A program made the position numbers and the translations under genes. The notes below the pieces were generated by a model. That model did not search any database. It saw only the letters and a program-made list of their open reading frames with translations, and had not been told where the DNA came from. This document shows positions 41,836 to 54,479 of a stretch of DNA of 64,000 nucleotides, one piece after another. Source of the DNA: Paracyclopina nana (lineage: Eukaryota > Arthropoda > Copepoda > Cyclopoida > Cyclopettidae); NCBI GenBank assembly GCA_019096065.1, contig JAGUCH010000005.1, positions 6,882,001 through 6,946,000 of the forward strand. Direction: 5' to 3'. Every line of letters begins with the position of its first letter. Within the stretch, counting starts at the first letter, position 1.

Positions 41836-44800
41836 TCAGACTATTGTTTTGTCTTTGAGGCTGAAAAATTGTGAAAATGTCAAATCAATATCATTTTCAT
41901 TGACATTAATTCTTTTACCTTTATAAGAGACATTATCTAGTAGATTGGGACACTTATTTTCATCCTGAAACAGATCAAGATTTTTGTTTACTGCATTAAA
42001 TAATTTTAAAAGTGAAAATCACCTTTAGATCTGGTGAAGCCAGAAAAATTGTTGTTCTAATTGTCCTGCCATTTAATGGTTGAATTGGCCTAAAATTACC
42101 ACCAAGTGGAGCCCTCGGATCTGCTGCATCACCTTGGTTCAGTTTTCGCAATGAGTGCAGCTGCAATATAGGAAATTTGGGCAATATTGTCATCAAGGAC
42201 GCAAAAACCATTCCATGGCTCGATCTCATATTCATACAGCAAAGCTATTCAAAGTTCAGCAAGGGCATTTGTTTTATCTCAGCTCAGCAACTATTATGTC
42301 AATTGGCGCCAAACTTGTTAGGATTCCTCCAGTCATTCCATTTGTGCTTGATATTTATTGCTACTTTAGTAACAGAAAGACATTAAATCTAGTACTAATA
42401 AACATACAAGCTTTTAGGCCTGCAAGTTTTAAGGCCAACGGCTTAAAAAAGAATGGTTTTATCAAAGGCTCATTATCTTTTAGACTTAACAGGTTTTAGA
42501 CTACACAGCTTTTAGACAACACAGGTAATCTACAAAACCAGATTTTAGACATAATAGATTTTAGACAAAATAAGTTTAAGACAAAGCAGGTTTTTAGACA
42601 AAGCAGGTTTTTAGACAAAGCAGGTTTTTAGACAAAAACAGGTTTTAGACATAACAGGTTTAAGACATAAGATGTTTTAGACAAAATAGGTTTGTAGACA
42701 AAACAGGTTTTAGACAAAACAGGTTTTAGACGAAACAGGTTTTAGACAAAACAGGTTTTAGACAAAACAGGTTTTAGACAAAACAGGTTTTAGATCAAAA
42801 CAGGTTTTAGATCAAAAACAGGTTTTAGACCAAAAACAGCATTTAAACAAAGCAATAAATATAATTTTGACACACAAACAACAATTAAACAAAGCAGTTT
42901 TTTGGCATAACTGCAGCTTTTAGACAAGAATCCTTTTAAGGGTGCTTAAAATGTTTTTCTGGAAATGCGTCCTTAGTTGTGCCTTAGGATTGAAAGACAC
43001 CTAAGCAAGATTGGCGCCAATTTGTGCAATTTTTGCTGAGATCCAAGCCAACAAATACTCTTGCTTCACTTCATGTCAGCCTTGCTTGATGAGTTTGGGA
43101 ACGAGCTCATATGTTGGTATGCAAGACTTACTTGTTTGTGTGTGATGTAGATGGGTCTGTTCATGATAATCCAGGTTACAGTTTCACTGCAGCCAGGCTC
43201 AGTACGAGAGCCCTCATAAGTCATGTAATCAGGCGTTTCTGGCAACAATTTGGCCACTGTGACATTCTCCAGCCTTGAGCTGTCACCTGGTGGCAAAAAG
43301 TGGCAAAATCTCCTTTATTCTGCTTCTGTACCATTGCTTACCTCTGTATTGGGCTGTGAGTGCACTGTCTGTGATTTTTCTCAGCTCGGTATTTGACAAT
43401 TGCCCCAATTGGACGAGAATTGACAAACCAACTAGGCCATTTGGGTGATGAGAGGCCAAAGACGAATTGTCATACAAATCGGCATTGTATCCAATCATTT
43501 GCAACTAAACAGAAATACCGTTTACAAAACTTTACAATACTTTGTTGATCAACTTTGATTTTAGTACACAGGGCTTTCGATAACCTGCGCCAAGTTCAGC
43601 TGGGTTGCATAACTTTTTGACTGAAATTTCTCGTGGTAACCTATAAGGTTACTATCAACCTTTTGAGGTTACTAATATACTCTATGGGTTACTTAGAAGT
43701 TCGTTTAGAATTTACTACTAGAAGTAACCTGTTGTTGTTACTGATAACATCTTGAGGGAATAATATAGGATTATACACCTCTAGGCTGGAGGATAACACG
43801 AATTATTTTTTAGTGTCAAGTGACAGATCACGAGTGAGCGGAGCGAACGAGTGATTGGCACGAGACACTAAAAAATAATGAGTGTTATCCGACAGCCTAG
43901 AGGTGTATAATCCTATTACTATTAGCTACCCCCAACATTTCAAGCATTGGGTAAAATTTAATTTAGGTAAGTTTTTTGGCTTGATTTTAGCAAGATATGC
44001 CTTAAATTTTGCGACTCGCTTACTGATGCATGAGCTCATCAAAGTTGACCCAGCGGGCTAGCCTGCAACATGCGCTTATTGCCGTGCGTCTTGCAACTGC
44101 GCCTGGCCGGCCGGTACGGCCATGTATATGCAGCGCTCGCCAGTTGCTATTTGTATTTGACCCGGCTCTTAACTAGCTTTTCATGAAGCAATTCGTTGGC
44201 TCAGAGGTAGAGCGTCGGCGCGCCAACCAGGTGTCCCGAGTTCAAATCTTGCTAGATCCTTCCTTTTTTCTATCATATTCAAATGAAATAGATGGCGCAA
44301 GGATCAAGTAAGGTATAATGATCATTATCCACTTGCAGATGCATAATGTTCATTATCCTCCTCTAAATAAAACAAGAGTGAAAAAATCATGGAAAATATA
44401 TGGTCGCAACTTATGTAATGCTCAGCCGTCTCAGCTAATAGTAATATCCTTTTTAAGTTACCAAAAACCTTTAGAGGTTACTGAAACATTTTAAGGTTAC
44501 GAATAACGTTTTGAAGTTACTCATAACCTCTTGAGGCAACTAATGACCTTTTGAGGTTATTAATAACCTCTTGAGGCAACTACAACTATTTGAGGTCACT
44601 AATAACCTCTTGAGGCAACTAAAACTATTTGAGGTCACTAATAACCTCTTGAGGTTATTAATAACCTCTTGGGTCAACTAATAACCTTTTTAGGTTATTT
44701 ATAACATTTTGAGGTTACTAAAACATTTTGAGGTTACTAAAAACCTTTTGAGGTTTCCTTAAAACTTTTGAGGTTACTTATTCTTTTGAGGTTACTCTAA

Positions 44801-45669
44801 ACATGGTTTCTGATAACCTTCAGTGGCTGATAATTAACCTTCTAGATTTCTAATACCCTTTCAAACTGCTTGGACACATTTGAGGCCACTTTGAACCATG
44901 AACCTTTTGAAGTTGCTATGAGCCTTTTGAGGTTACTTAGGGGGACCTTTTTCCAAGTAACTTGTAACCTTTCAAGGCTGCTAATAAACTTTCATGATTT
45001 CTAGAAACCCTTAGAGCTTGCTAAGAAACCTTTTAAGGTTGCTTATAGCCTAAATGTTATAAGTAACCTTTTTTAAAGGTTGTTTATAGCCTAAATGTTA
45101 TAATTAACCTTTTTTAAAGGTTGTTTATAGCATAAATGTTAAAAGTAACCTTGCAAATTTGCAGTTATAGGAAAGTTATCAACAGCCCATTTGTTAATAA
45201 CAGCTAAGTTTAAACAAAGGCCATTTTTTAAAAATACCTCAGCTGCAAAATGGTCTCCATCTATGGTATGTTCTGAGCCCATCTCATCTCTGAGCCCAAA
45301 ATGCAACGAGACGTCAAAAATTGGGTAATTATACAACAAAGGGCCACCACTTATGTTGACCATTTCATTGATGCCCAAATCCAGCTGAAGGCTAATTCCA
45401 TGTCCAGTATTGACCACATGGCCATGTGACTGAAAAATTTGCATTTTCAATGGGAATTATGCCATAAGTGAGTAGTTACACCTTTTCCTGGCTGAGGATG
45501 ATTTTTTGGAGTGATGGATCGAAGAGCAATTTGCTTGGGTTCACATTGATGGGAGACTGTTTCCTTCCTTCATTGCATAGGCTCCATTCAGGATTGATAA
45601 GTCCCCAAAATGAAGGCCCTGAAATGCCATCATAAGTCCACCAATCCTCCCAGCTGACACAGCCAATTC
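41836..45669 (-). CDS. carbonic-anhydrase-related protein, CA10/CA11 type (5' exon missing)
   Basis: Secreted, catalytically inactive alpha-carbonic-anhydrase homologue; vertebrate CA10/11 bind neurexins. Minus-strand exons: 45669-45482, 45429-45238, 43504-43342, 43286-43132, 42160-42023 and 41964-41836, in phase. Diagnostic stretches are WWTYDGISGPSFWGLINPEW, RKQSPINV, SLHFGLRDEMGSEHTIDG, TWIIMNRPIYITHKQ and NFRPIQPLNGRTIRT. Of the three zinc His residues, the first position is Ser (VSLHFG) and the third is Gln (AAE-LQM across an intron), so zinc catalysis is not expected. The signal-peptide exon upstream of 45669 was not found. The long intron 43505-45237 is packed with tandem repeats and a foldback element. 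Confidence 0.9.
42480..42850. repeat. intronic CAGGTTTTAGACAAAA minisatellite
   Basis: About 20 copies of a 16-17-bp unit (caggttttagacaaaa and variants) inside the CARP intron 42161-43131. Copies are nearly exact in 42690-42800 and degenerate at the flanks. Confidence 0.85.
43766..43915. repeat. foldback (long inverted repeat)
   Basis: Arms of about 52 bp (43766-43817 and 43864-43915) are inverted copies with only a few mismatches, starting taggattatacacctctagg. They are separated by a loop of about 46 bp that contains cgagtgagcggagcgaacga. The structure would form a strong hairpin. It is followed by a tRNA-like stretch, and a short inverted pair attactattagct (about 43915) / agctaatagtaat (about 44440) suggests a composite mobile element. 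Confidence 0.75.
44185..44265 (+). repeat. tRNA-like sequence (SINE-head-like)
   Basis: TTGGCTCAGAGGTAGAGC matches a D-arm/A box, and GAGTTCAAATC about 30 bp later matches a B box. The anticodon stem and acceptor arms do not pair properly, so this is a tRNA-derived sequence and not a working tRNA gene. Confidence 0.55.
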
Positions 45670-48600
45670 CTGGATTAAAATATGTAATGAAAGACGACTC
45701 GTATTCAAGTAAAGTTAAGCAAAGCAAGGCGCTTTTGAGGCTCGAGTCTCAGTATGAACTGAGACGATTGGTTCAACATTTGGGAAATGTCATGTTCAGT
45801 TTGGAACAACTGTCCATGTGAAATTTGGATGAGATCCGAGGTCGTTTTCTAGAGGCTGTTTTCGCCTTGCTAAGCTTTGCGAGCAGCTAGCTCTAAGCAA
45901 GGCAGAAGCAACCTGGATAAATCATACTCAGATCTCAACTAAACTTGACAAGGACATATGGTATTCTATGGTCGATATTTAAGGCTGAAACTTCAGAGAT
46001 TTGCCATGACTAAGCTAAGCAATGCTAAGCTAAGCATGGTACTTACTTTAATAATTACTGAGCCAATTAGTACTCGAAAAATAGCTCGAGAATAGCAAAT
46101 GACTAATGGAAGTTTAGCTCACTTCTGAGGCTGATTTGTTGTGGTTGATTCCGCATTGCTAAAAGCTTGCTGCTTAATAAGCTAAGCAAGGCAAAAACGG
46201 CCTTTGGAAAACAACCTCGGATCTCACGCAAAATTAACATGGACAGTTGTCACACTGTTAACATGAGACATGCCAAATATGGTACCAATCGTCTCAGTAA
46301 TTACTGAGATTAGAGCCTTTAGAGCGCCTTGCTTAGCTCGACTCAATTTGTGTTATTGTTTTAGAATGGTAAAAGATGTTGAACCTTTGATTGCTGCTAT
46401 CAGGATAAATAAGATTTTTATCCCATTTCCTGAGCTGCTGTCCATTTTGTGGCAGATAACCCCTCAGACTGACAACTATTTGTCGGCAAAAGGATTGCTG
46501 CTTCTGCAGCGCTCATGAAAGCAACGGGGGGAAAACGAAAGCTTACACTATGTACAGGCTTAGTACATACACTGGTTTTTGTTGATACAATCAAAAAATG
46601 AAAACTTTTTTTAATAACTATTTACCTTGCTTATGGTTGGTAATTACAATTACAATATACCCATAATGTTAAAAAATACAAACAATTAAATATTTTAAAA
46701 TCAAATAAACAAAACAAACTTTTCTAAACTAAGTTAAAGAAATAATGTTTGTTTGTTATCGCAAGCTTTTGATTTGAAGATGATTTGTTAAGGTACCTTT
46801 CAATATAATTAGTAACCTTTGTGCATTACTCTTAGTTGTGAACAACTTTATTGTTAGTTACTACTGCAAAATGTAAAGGACACAGATAGCCTTGAGTTAC
46901 GACATATGCAAAAACCCGTTCAGGTACTGAGCCTTGTGTATAAGAGGATGCGTGGATGCCTCTAATGAACACATTTGTCTATAATGAAATTGCTGCTTGA
47001 CCTGTACTACAACACTCAAACTCTGATGCAATGCTGTATTAGGAACAATCAGTGTCTAATGATGGCTACTTGGGCTCACTTTTTTTTCGACATGTAGCCT
47101 TTACATTTTGCTGTAGTTATTAACAATCAAGTTGATAACAACTCAAGGTAAAGGGCAAAGGTTACAAATTATCTTGGAAGGTATCTTGTAAAATCACTTT
47201 TAAATATCGAGCCTCTGCGTTCAAATAAATAATATTGTTTATATTCATCGGTGAATCAATGTAAGATGTGATTGTTTGGACTCAAAAATCCAAAGTGTAA
47301 CTAGATATTTAAATATTTTTTCAACTTAAGAATTACTCTTGGCTGAGGTATGTTGTAATCCACTTGAAATGAGGCACATTTATCATTCTTGAGCATCTTT
47401 TACCTATGGTAAAGGCTGAGAATGTTTGTGTGTATTATGAGATGCATAACAGTGTTGAAATCATCATATGAATGACAGATTAGCCAGGATTTCACTGCTG
47501 GCTGCAGCATAATAATGATAATAACTATGCTATTTGTTTTTCTTTGCAAACAAACTTTTGGTCCCACTCTTGGCATATCAAAATGTGGTGAAGCAATTGA
47601 GAATTGTGACATCAATGGCAGCAGCACACTCTCCAAAAATGGGATCAAGTGTGGGAAAAAGATGCAAAAAAAACTATGGCTGTAGATGACAATAAATATG
47701 GCTGCTATGTGGTGTTCATCTATGCTAAAATACGTTTTGACGACATTTTACTATATGTCGCGAGTTAGCAATTTTATGGCAAAACATCTCATTTGCATCA
47801 AATGACATTGGAATGGCTTTCAATCCGCAACTCTTTACTTGGTTTTCAGTTCCGCAAAACTGAAATTTGCTCCAAGTGTAAAAAAATGCTTTGCAGATGA
47901 CTGCGCTTAAAATCAGAGCTTTTGCATGTGTGCGAGAATTTATGTTGGGGGCAAAGCATAATAGAGATCTGTGAAAAATTCATAGAATACAATGTGGGCT
48001 GATGCAGACCAATAAAATGCAGCCGAGTCTCAAAGTGGAAAATTCATGGTAATTATTGTTATTTGGGCTGGTTCAGACCTACCAAGCCCGAAAGTTTCAT
48101 TTTGGGATCCTAGTTTCAATATGATGATGTCTCACAGATGTTACGTGCTCCTTCTGCCGACCAAGGTGCATGAAAAAATCAATTTGACGTCATCCCAAAT
48201 GTTTTACTTACAAAAGCCAATTTGTATCACTTGGTGCTCAATTCAGTTTGTTGGAACTGAAACACAAAGTTGAAGTTCACGATTAGATGCCATTCCTAAG
48301 TAATTTGTTACAAATGAGATGTTTTACCAATAAATTGCTTATCACGAAAAAAAGCAAAATATCGTCAAATCCTACTTTTTAGCAGCTTGTGCCAAATATT
48401 GAATAACATGTGTGTCAACATTTTGTTAGATTTAATAATTAATTCGAATTTCATGAAAATATAGACGATGTTTTTAAACAGTTACAGTAGCAGAGAATAC
48501 AATGATTACATCATGTCTATTTTCAGTTGCCAAGATCTGAAACGGTTTCAAGTCACGAATGTATTATGCATTATTTTCTGTCAAAATCAGATTTGAGCAC

Positions 48601-48820
48601 CGTTTCAAACATCTCAATTTCTTTTTCCCTCAAAGGTCAAATTGTCAAATTCAAGGAAAAAACAAACACATATTTTATAAGGTATCCTAAATAGAGGTTC
48701 ACCTAGTTTTCATGCGCCTTGTTTATTGCTAGTCAAGATCAACATATGTGACACATCAGAGACCGAAATTGACTCAGGTCATGTCAGTGTCTCTCAGTCG
48801 TCCAAAGCCAACTATTACTT
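45670..48820. other. intergenic or upstream CARP sequence without recognisable exons
   Basis: About 3.1 kb of AT-rich DNA. 45680-46330 contains scattered GCTAAGCAAGGC words, the same vocabulary as near 61080 and 61140. The missing first CARP exon may lie here or further right; no convincing signal-peptide ORF with a donor site was found. Remaining short ORFs look like chance. Confidence 0.4.
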
Positions 48821-49055
48821 CCAGGCTGCACAGTGGATTATTTCAAAATTCTATGCCGCATATTTTATTCATATTTTTTTCTTTATTTCACTTTTCATCC
48901 TAAAAAAATCTTTACTTTTTAGCAGTTTTGCACATAGGAAAATTCACTGCGCTTGCACAGTGTGATATTGTTTTGTTTATCTTTTCTTTACTTTTCATTC
49001 TTAAAATATTTATACTTTTAAGTAGGTTGACATGTAGGAAAATTCACTTCGCTAG

Positions 49056-49188
49056 CACAGTGGATTATTTTGGCGCGCATAGTAAAACTGCAAAGACTAG
49101 ATCATTCTTACTATTTAAAGTGTGCAAAAATAATAAACTATGAGATCGAGCTGTATGTATAGTTATGCGCGTCAAATAATCCACTGTG
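49056..49188. mobile_element. small inverted-repeat element (MITE-like)
   Basis: 133 bp bounded by CACAGTGGATTATTTTGGCG at the left and its inverted near-copy at the right (49166-49188, CGCGTCAAATAATCCACTGTG read rightward). There is no coding capacity. Sequences like the left end recur at about 48833 and 48956, suggesting relatives nearby. No clear target duplication was seen. Confidence 0.5.
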
Positions 49189-49189
49189 G

Positions 49190-50340
49190 ACGCAGTGGGA
49201 AAAGGGCCAAATGGAGATTTCTTGGGCTGGTCCCTCGTTCAGAAATCCAGTCTGTGTGACCTCAAATTGATACAAATTGCTACCCCCCAAAACTCAAATC
49301 TGGGAAAGGATTTCAAAATGGAAGAATGTGCATTGAAATTCAAAAAATCTCATCAGTGAACTGATCGTGACTAGATGAGACCTTGAAAAAAATCCACAAA
49401 AATATGGAGCAGATTACTGAGAGAATATTTCAAAAAGCCGTCATTACTTGGTACTCATCTTGGATATTTTCCTGCCTGGGGCAAATTTTCAAATTTCTCA
49501 TTCACCCTTTATGTCCCGTTCATCTACAGCTTTGAGGTACAAGTTTGACGTTAAAGCCTCATTTTCACTTAGAGTCAATTTTCAGTTTTGTAAACTGACT
49601 ACAAATTTGAAAGAACACAATCAATTTTCACTCTTGGGCTTTTCCATTTGTAAGAGTTATTTGACCAAAATATTGCTTCTCAAACCCAAAGCAAAAATGT
49701 CGTTAACTTTGAAAAAAATGTAAATAAATGTGAGACCAAGGTTGATATCAATGCCAAGTGTGAAACCACATGCAATTATCATTTGGTTACTCATCTTGAA
49801 AATCCCGGACCAAACTTTGCATTTGAGCAAAACAACCTTGAAAAATTTGTCGCAGACAAATTTCTAAATTACCCTTTTTGACGACAATTAAGTTTTTGGT
49901 ATCTTCACCAATTTTTTGGACCAAAAACTTTTACAAATGATCAAAGCAAAGAGTGAAACACGTTTGAAATCTTTCAAGTTTGTTTTCAGTTTCAAAAACT
50001 GAAAACGAAGTGCTCGATGCTAGTTACGTTCTTTGGTACCTCAGCACTAGATTAATTTTAGGGAAGAGAGTGGTAATTAAGGTCCAAGAGATCCTTCAGA
50101 AGATCCAAGCTCTGTAGTATAAAGCTAGTTAGTTGAAGGGTATCAATCAGCAAAGTTTTGTGCTTCCAAGGAAGCTTTTGTATCACTGATTGATCAACAG
50201 TTTTTTTGTGTACAGATTGGCCCAGAATTCAAGATTAACTCTCCAGGATTTGTTTGCAGTTTTGAATCGACAGAAAATCTTGTGAAAAACGAAAAATTAG
50301 CTAAAAGCATTAATTTTGTCTGAAAATCACTTTTGGTGAA
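49190..50340. other. AT-rich intergenic DNA
   Basis: No gene, clean repeat or RNA is evident in this stretch of about 1.1 kb. Confidence 0.4.
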
Positions 50341-50730
50341 AAAGTCATGCACTTTGGGTAAAAAAGTCACTTTCGGTCAAATAGTCCCTTTTGGTCAAAA
50401 AATTCCTTTTGGTCAAAAAATTCCTTTTGGTCACTAAGTCCCTTTTGGTCACTAAGTCCCTTTCGGTCAAAAAGTCACTTTCGGTCAAAAAGTCTCTTTC
50501 GGTCAAAAAGTCACTTTCGGTCAAAAAGTCACTTTCGGTCAAAAAGTCACTTTCGGTCAAAAAGTAACTTTCGGTAAAAAAGTCACTTTCGGTAAAAAAG
50601 TCACTTTTGGTCAAAAAGTCACTTTCGGTCAAAAAGTCACTTTCGGTAAAAAAGTCACTTTTGGTCAAAAGTCACTTTCGGTCAAAGAGTCACTTTCGGT
50701 CAAAAAGTCACTTTCGATCAAAAAATCAAG
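50340..50730. repeat. 18-bp minisatellite (TTTCGGTCAAAAAGTCAC)
   Basis: About 21 tandem copies, mostly exact at tttcggtcaaaaagtcac, with related variants at the left end. The 18-bp period keeps frames open on both strands, which yields artificial hexapeptide-repeat ORFs. Confidence 0.9.
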
Positions 50731-50846
50731 TTTGGCAAAAAAGATTTTATTTTCACAATAGTCCACTATCACTAGTTTCATGCATGATTGGAGTAAAAAA
50801 GCAAAATTGTAAAGTGATGCAATGTTTGTAGGAATTTGTGGTTATA

Positions 50847-53800
50847 CAGATTGGACCCCGAATAGCGGAACGATAATGTAAAAATCGGCTGATAGATCAA
50901 TCGAGCCTTCATTTTTAAGGCATTGCTTGCTGCTACTAGGTGACGCATTTTTTAGCAGACGCTGCACAGTGAGGGCTGAGAGCTGCGAATTCGGCAGGCT
51001 CAATAGTGGTGGTTGACCTGAATAAATAGTTCCTTTATACAGTATGATCATCGAGCCAAGAGTTTTAGGGCATTTAAACAGTGGTAACTACTCACGCATT
51101 TTTAATCCGATACAAAGATGCAAAGAATTAAAGAAAGGAGCCATCAAAAAGTGAGCCCATCATAAAGGTTATTTATTGCAAATAATTCAATCATTTTCTC
51201 TACCATAGCATAGCCTCATTTTGCAGTCTTGAGCAGCTGCAATTTGCAGCAGTCCCAACTTGAAGCCTTGAGAGGCCTCAGTTTGTAGTCTTGAGCAGCC
51301 TGGATCAGCCTAAAAATATATAATAAAGCCAAGATTGGCTCAATTGAGGCACCAAGCATCCTCTTTTCTTCATGGTTATAGGAAAGGGGAACCGATGTTT
51401 TCGGACGTCAGTTCAGCTGTAGTGACGTCAGGACGCGCGAGCGTAGTTGACCCGTGCCTTATTGGTGTTACTAGACATGTACTTTAATATCAGGCCAAAA
51501 GTAGCCAAATTCATCAAACAATACTGCCACTTTTATTGAGCAAATCTATTCCGGAAGCACTTATAAATGGTGCTTTGGCTTACCCAAAAGCTAGCCTTAA
51601 ATTTCACTAAAAATGGGAATTTCAGACAATGTAAGGCTCAAAATATGGTCAAATCATAATAAAGTGTATCCATCTAATGCCTCAAAACAAGTGGATCATA
51701 GCTTCATAGCTGCAGTTGCCCTAGAACTTAAAAAATGCGGGAAATTCAAACTGCAAATCTGGCTTAACTTGTGCGCCAGCGAGTACTCCTTTGACATGCC
51801 TACAAGCGCTACCAGACAAATCCAAAATAAAATTAGCCCATCACAATTTCTGGCTTTTTTAAAGAGATTTTGGCATAAAATATGATTACCACTGCAAAAA
51901 CAATAATGAAAGTCCACAGATCTACCTTAAAATTTTGTCTTGAAACTTACCACGGAGTAATCACTCGATTAGTAACAGTACAGCTGCAGAAAGAGTTCAC
52001 CTTATTAGTGAAGATCATCTTGAGCTAGCCATGACTTGAACTACCAAATAATCATCTTCTTGAACATCATAAAGTTACATTATTGGCAGAAAAACGATAC
52101 AAAGCATCCTATTTTCTTCATTTTTATCATGTCAGGACTACAGCCATAACTCAAATGACCAAAGACTTGTCTTCTTGAACATCCTGGAGCCTAAGAACAG
52201 CTTGTAAAACAAAATCATGTCAAGGGCTTGGTCCACATGGGTCAATCCACTATTTGCTCCTCTATCTGTTAATCCTAGCTACACACAACAACTTTATTGT
52301 CAGCAGCTAAACTAACGCTTCAAAAAGCATGCAAAAAAGAACATATCAAGTGGTCTTTGCAAACATCCTCTGATTTAGATGAACATCCTTGTCCTGAACT
52401 TTGGGTACTTGTCCTCTTGAACTTCCTGGAGCAAGGGCAAGCCTGGAATAGATAATGAACTAAAAATTGGCTCAATTTTGATGGGAGATATCCTCTTTAC
52501 TTACTCTAAATGATGACAGCGCTTCAGCCATGCCTTGAATGACCTTTACTTGTCCTCTTGAACATCCTGGAGCTAAAGTCTGAACTGAAATAGACAAGAA
52601 AGTCAAGATTGGCTCAATTAAAACACTGGGTCCAAGGATTATTTCATTTAAGTTTCTATGAGTTAGTTTCTGCTCACAGAAGCTTCCAGATACGATCACT
52701 GTAATTCCTTAACATATGGTGAAAGGCAGTGCTTCTCTGGACTAAGTCTTTGGTCTTACAAGGCCATTGAGAGCAACTGTGTGTTAGAGACCTACAAAAA
52801 TTCCTAGGTAGTTTGTTAGTCTTTGTTAGTTCTACATGAATGAGTCTTGAACTTGTCTCTGCAAATCGTCATGGCCTGGATTTGTATGCTGTGCGGGAAC
52901 ACAGCAAAGGGTACCAACAATTTTGAGCATCCTGGAGCAATAGCCTTGACTTGAACGCACTTAAATTGTCTTCTTGATCATCCTGGAGCAAAAGCCTTGA
53001 CTTGAACGCACTGTACTTGTCTTCTTAATCATCCTGGAGCCAAAGTCCGGCCTGAAAAACCAATAAAGAGATCTCTTTGCTAACTTTCACTTGCATTACC
53101 AAATAAAGACAAAAATGCCACTTTGGTCATCTTGAACAAGCCAGGGTAGGACACACAGGTGTCTGGAGATGGAGACTCTTCTATTGATTCTGTCAAGAGA
53201 CCTGAAAGGGAAAACTTCGTTAAAAAATCAGACTCTTTGCTAACTTTCACTTGCATTGCCTAATAAAGGCGAAAATGCCACTTTGGTCATCTTGAACAAG
53301 CCAGGGTAGGACAGACAGGTGTCTGGAGATGGAGATTCTTCTATTGATTCTGTCAAGAGACCTGAAAGGGAAAACTTCGTTAAAAAATCAGACTCTTTGC
53401 TAACTTTCACTTGCATTACCTAATTAAGACGAAAATGCCACTTTGGTCATCTTGAACAAGCCAGGGTAGGACAGACAGGTGTCTGGAGATGGGAGACTCT
53501 TCTATTGATTCTGTCAAGAGACCTGAAAGGGAAAACTTCGTTAAAAAATCAGACTCTTTGCTAACTTTCACTTGCATTGCCTAATAAAGACGAAAATGCC
53601 ACTTTGGTTGTCTTGAACTAAGCCAGGGTAGGACAGACAGGTGTCTGGAGATGGAGATTCTTCTATTGATTCTGTCAAGAGACCTGAAAGGGAAAACTTC
53701 GTTAAAAAATCAGACCCTTTGCTAACTTTCACTTGCATTACCTAATTAAGACGAAAATGCCACTTTGGTCATCTTGAACAAGCCAGGGTAGGACAGACAG

Positions 53801-54478
53801 GTGTCTGGAGATGGAGACTCTTCTATTGATTCTGTCAAGAGACCTGAAAGGGAAAACTTCGTTAAAAAATCAGACTCTTTGCTAACTTTCACTTGCATTA
53901 CCTAATAAAGACGAAAATGCCACTTTGGTCATCTTGAACAAGCCAGGGTAGGACAGACAGGTGTCTGGAGATGGAGACTCTTCTATTGATTCTGTCAAGA
54001 GACCTGAAAGGGAAAACTTCGTTAAAAAATCAGACTCTTTACTGACTTTCACTTGCTTTACCTATATAAGACGAAAATGCCACTTTGGTCGTCTTGAACA
54101 AGCCAGGATAGGAAAGACAGGTGTCTGGAGACTTACCTTACCTTTGCCAAATGGAAGACACAGTCGCACACACTTTTTGTTTAAACACAAGATGGCTGAC
54201 TGAGCGGTATAAAGCAAAACTTCACTTTTAGCTCAAATACTTGAAAAAATTGCCAAATTTAGAGCTCCCGGCATTTGAAACTAAAAAAGCCAATATGATA
54301 ATTCTGCTGACGTGATTGCAAGCGCCCGCATGCGTCATGATTCCTCCGACCCAAGTTGTTTTGATGGGCGCGCTACTTTTTTTGCGCTCTAGATTACGCA
54401 TTCGAGATCGACCTTAGCATTTTCATTAATACCTGCACTGCCATCTATTGAGCGTTCCGCTATTCGGGGTCCAATCTG
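50847..54478. mobile_element. pogo-like DNA transposon remnant (3,632 bp), apparently non-autonomous
   Basis: Perfect 26-bp terminal inverted repeats at 50847-50872 and 54453-54478, beginning CAGATTGGACCCCGAATAGC, are flanked on both sides by TA (50845-50846 and 54479-54480). CAG/CTG ends, an ACCCCG core and a TA duplication are typical of the pogo/Tigger branch of Tc1/mariner elements. No DDE transposase ORF of useful length is visible inside. The interior contains AT-rich sequence, a cluster of (T)CTTGAACATCCTGGAGC phrases at about 52070-53045, and a 160-bp satellite array. Confidence 0.75.
53050..54135. repeat. 160-bp satellite array, about 6.7 copies
   Basis: The landmark gtctggagatgg recurs at 53161, 53321, 53481, 53643, 53803 and 53963, with a diverged copy (gtctggagac) at 54123; spacing is 160 bp apart from one 162-bp step. 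Copies are almost identical except the first and last. The array is wholly inside the pogo-like element. Confidence 0.92.
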
Positions 54479-54479
54479 T

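Larger units (their letters stand above)
43620..45150. repeat. intronic AACCTnTTGAGGTTACTAAT repeats
   Basis: A unit of about 20 bp (taacctcttgaggttactaa and variants) fills most of the CARP intron on both sides of the foldback insertion. The core CCTCTTGAGG is nearly palindromic. The array is interrupted at about 43760-44455 by the inserted structure described separately. Confidence 0.8.

Noticed and set aside
44185..44265. Functional tRNA gene
   Set aside because: A and B boxes are present, but acceptor and anticodon stems do not pair.
50345..50668. Minus-strand ORF encoding a six-residue repeat protein
   Set aside because: It follows solely from the 18-bp tandem repeat, whose period keeps frames open on both strands; there is no start context or splice support.
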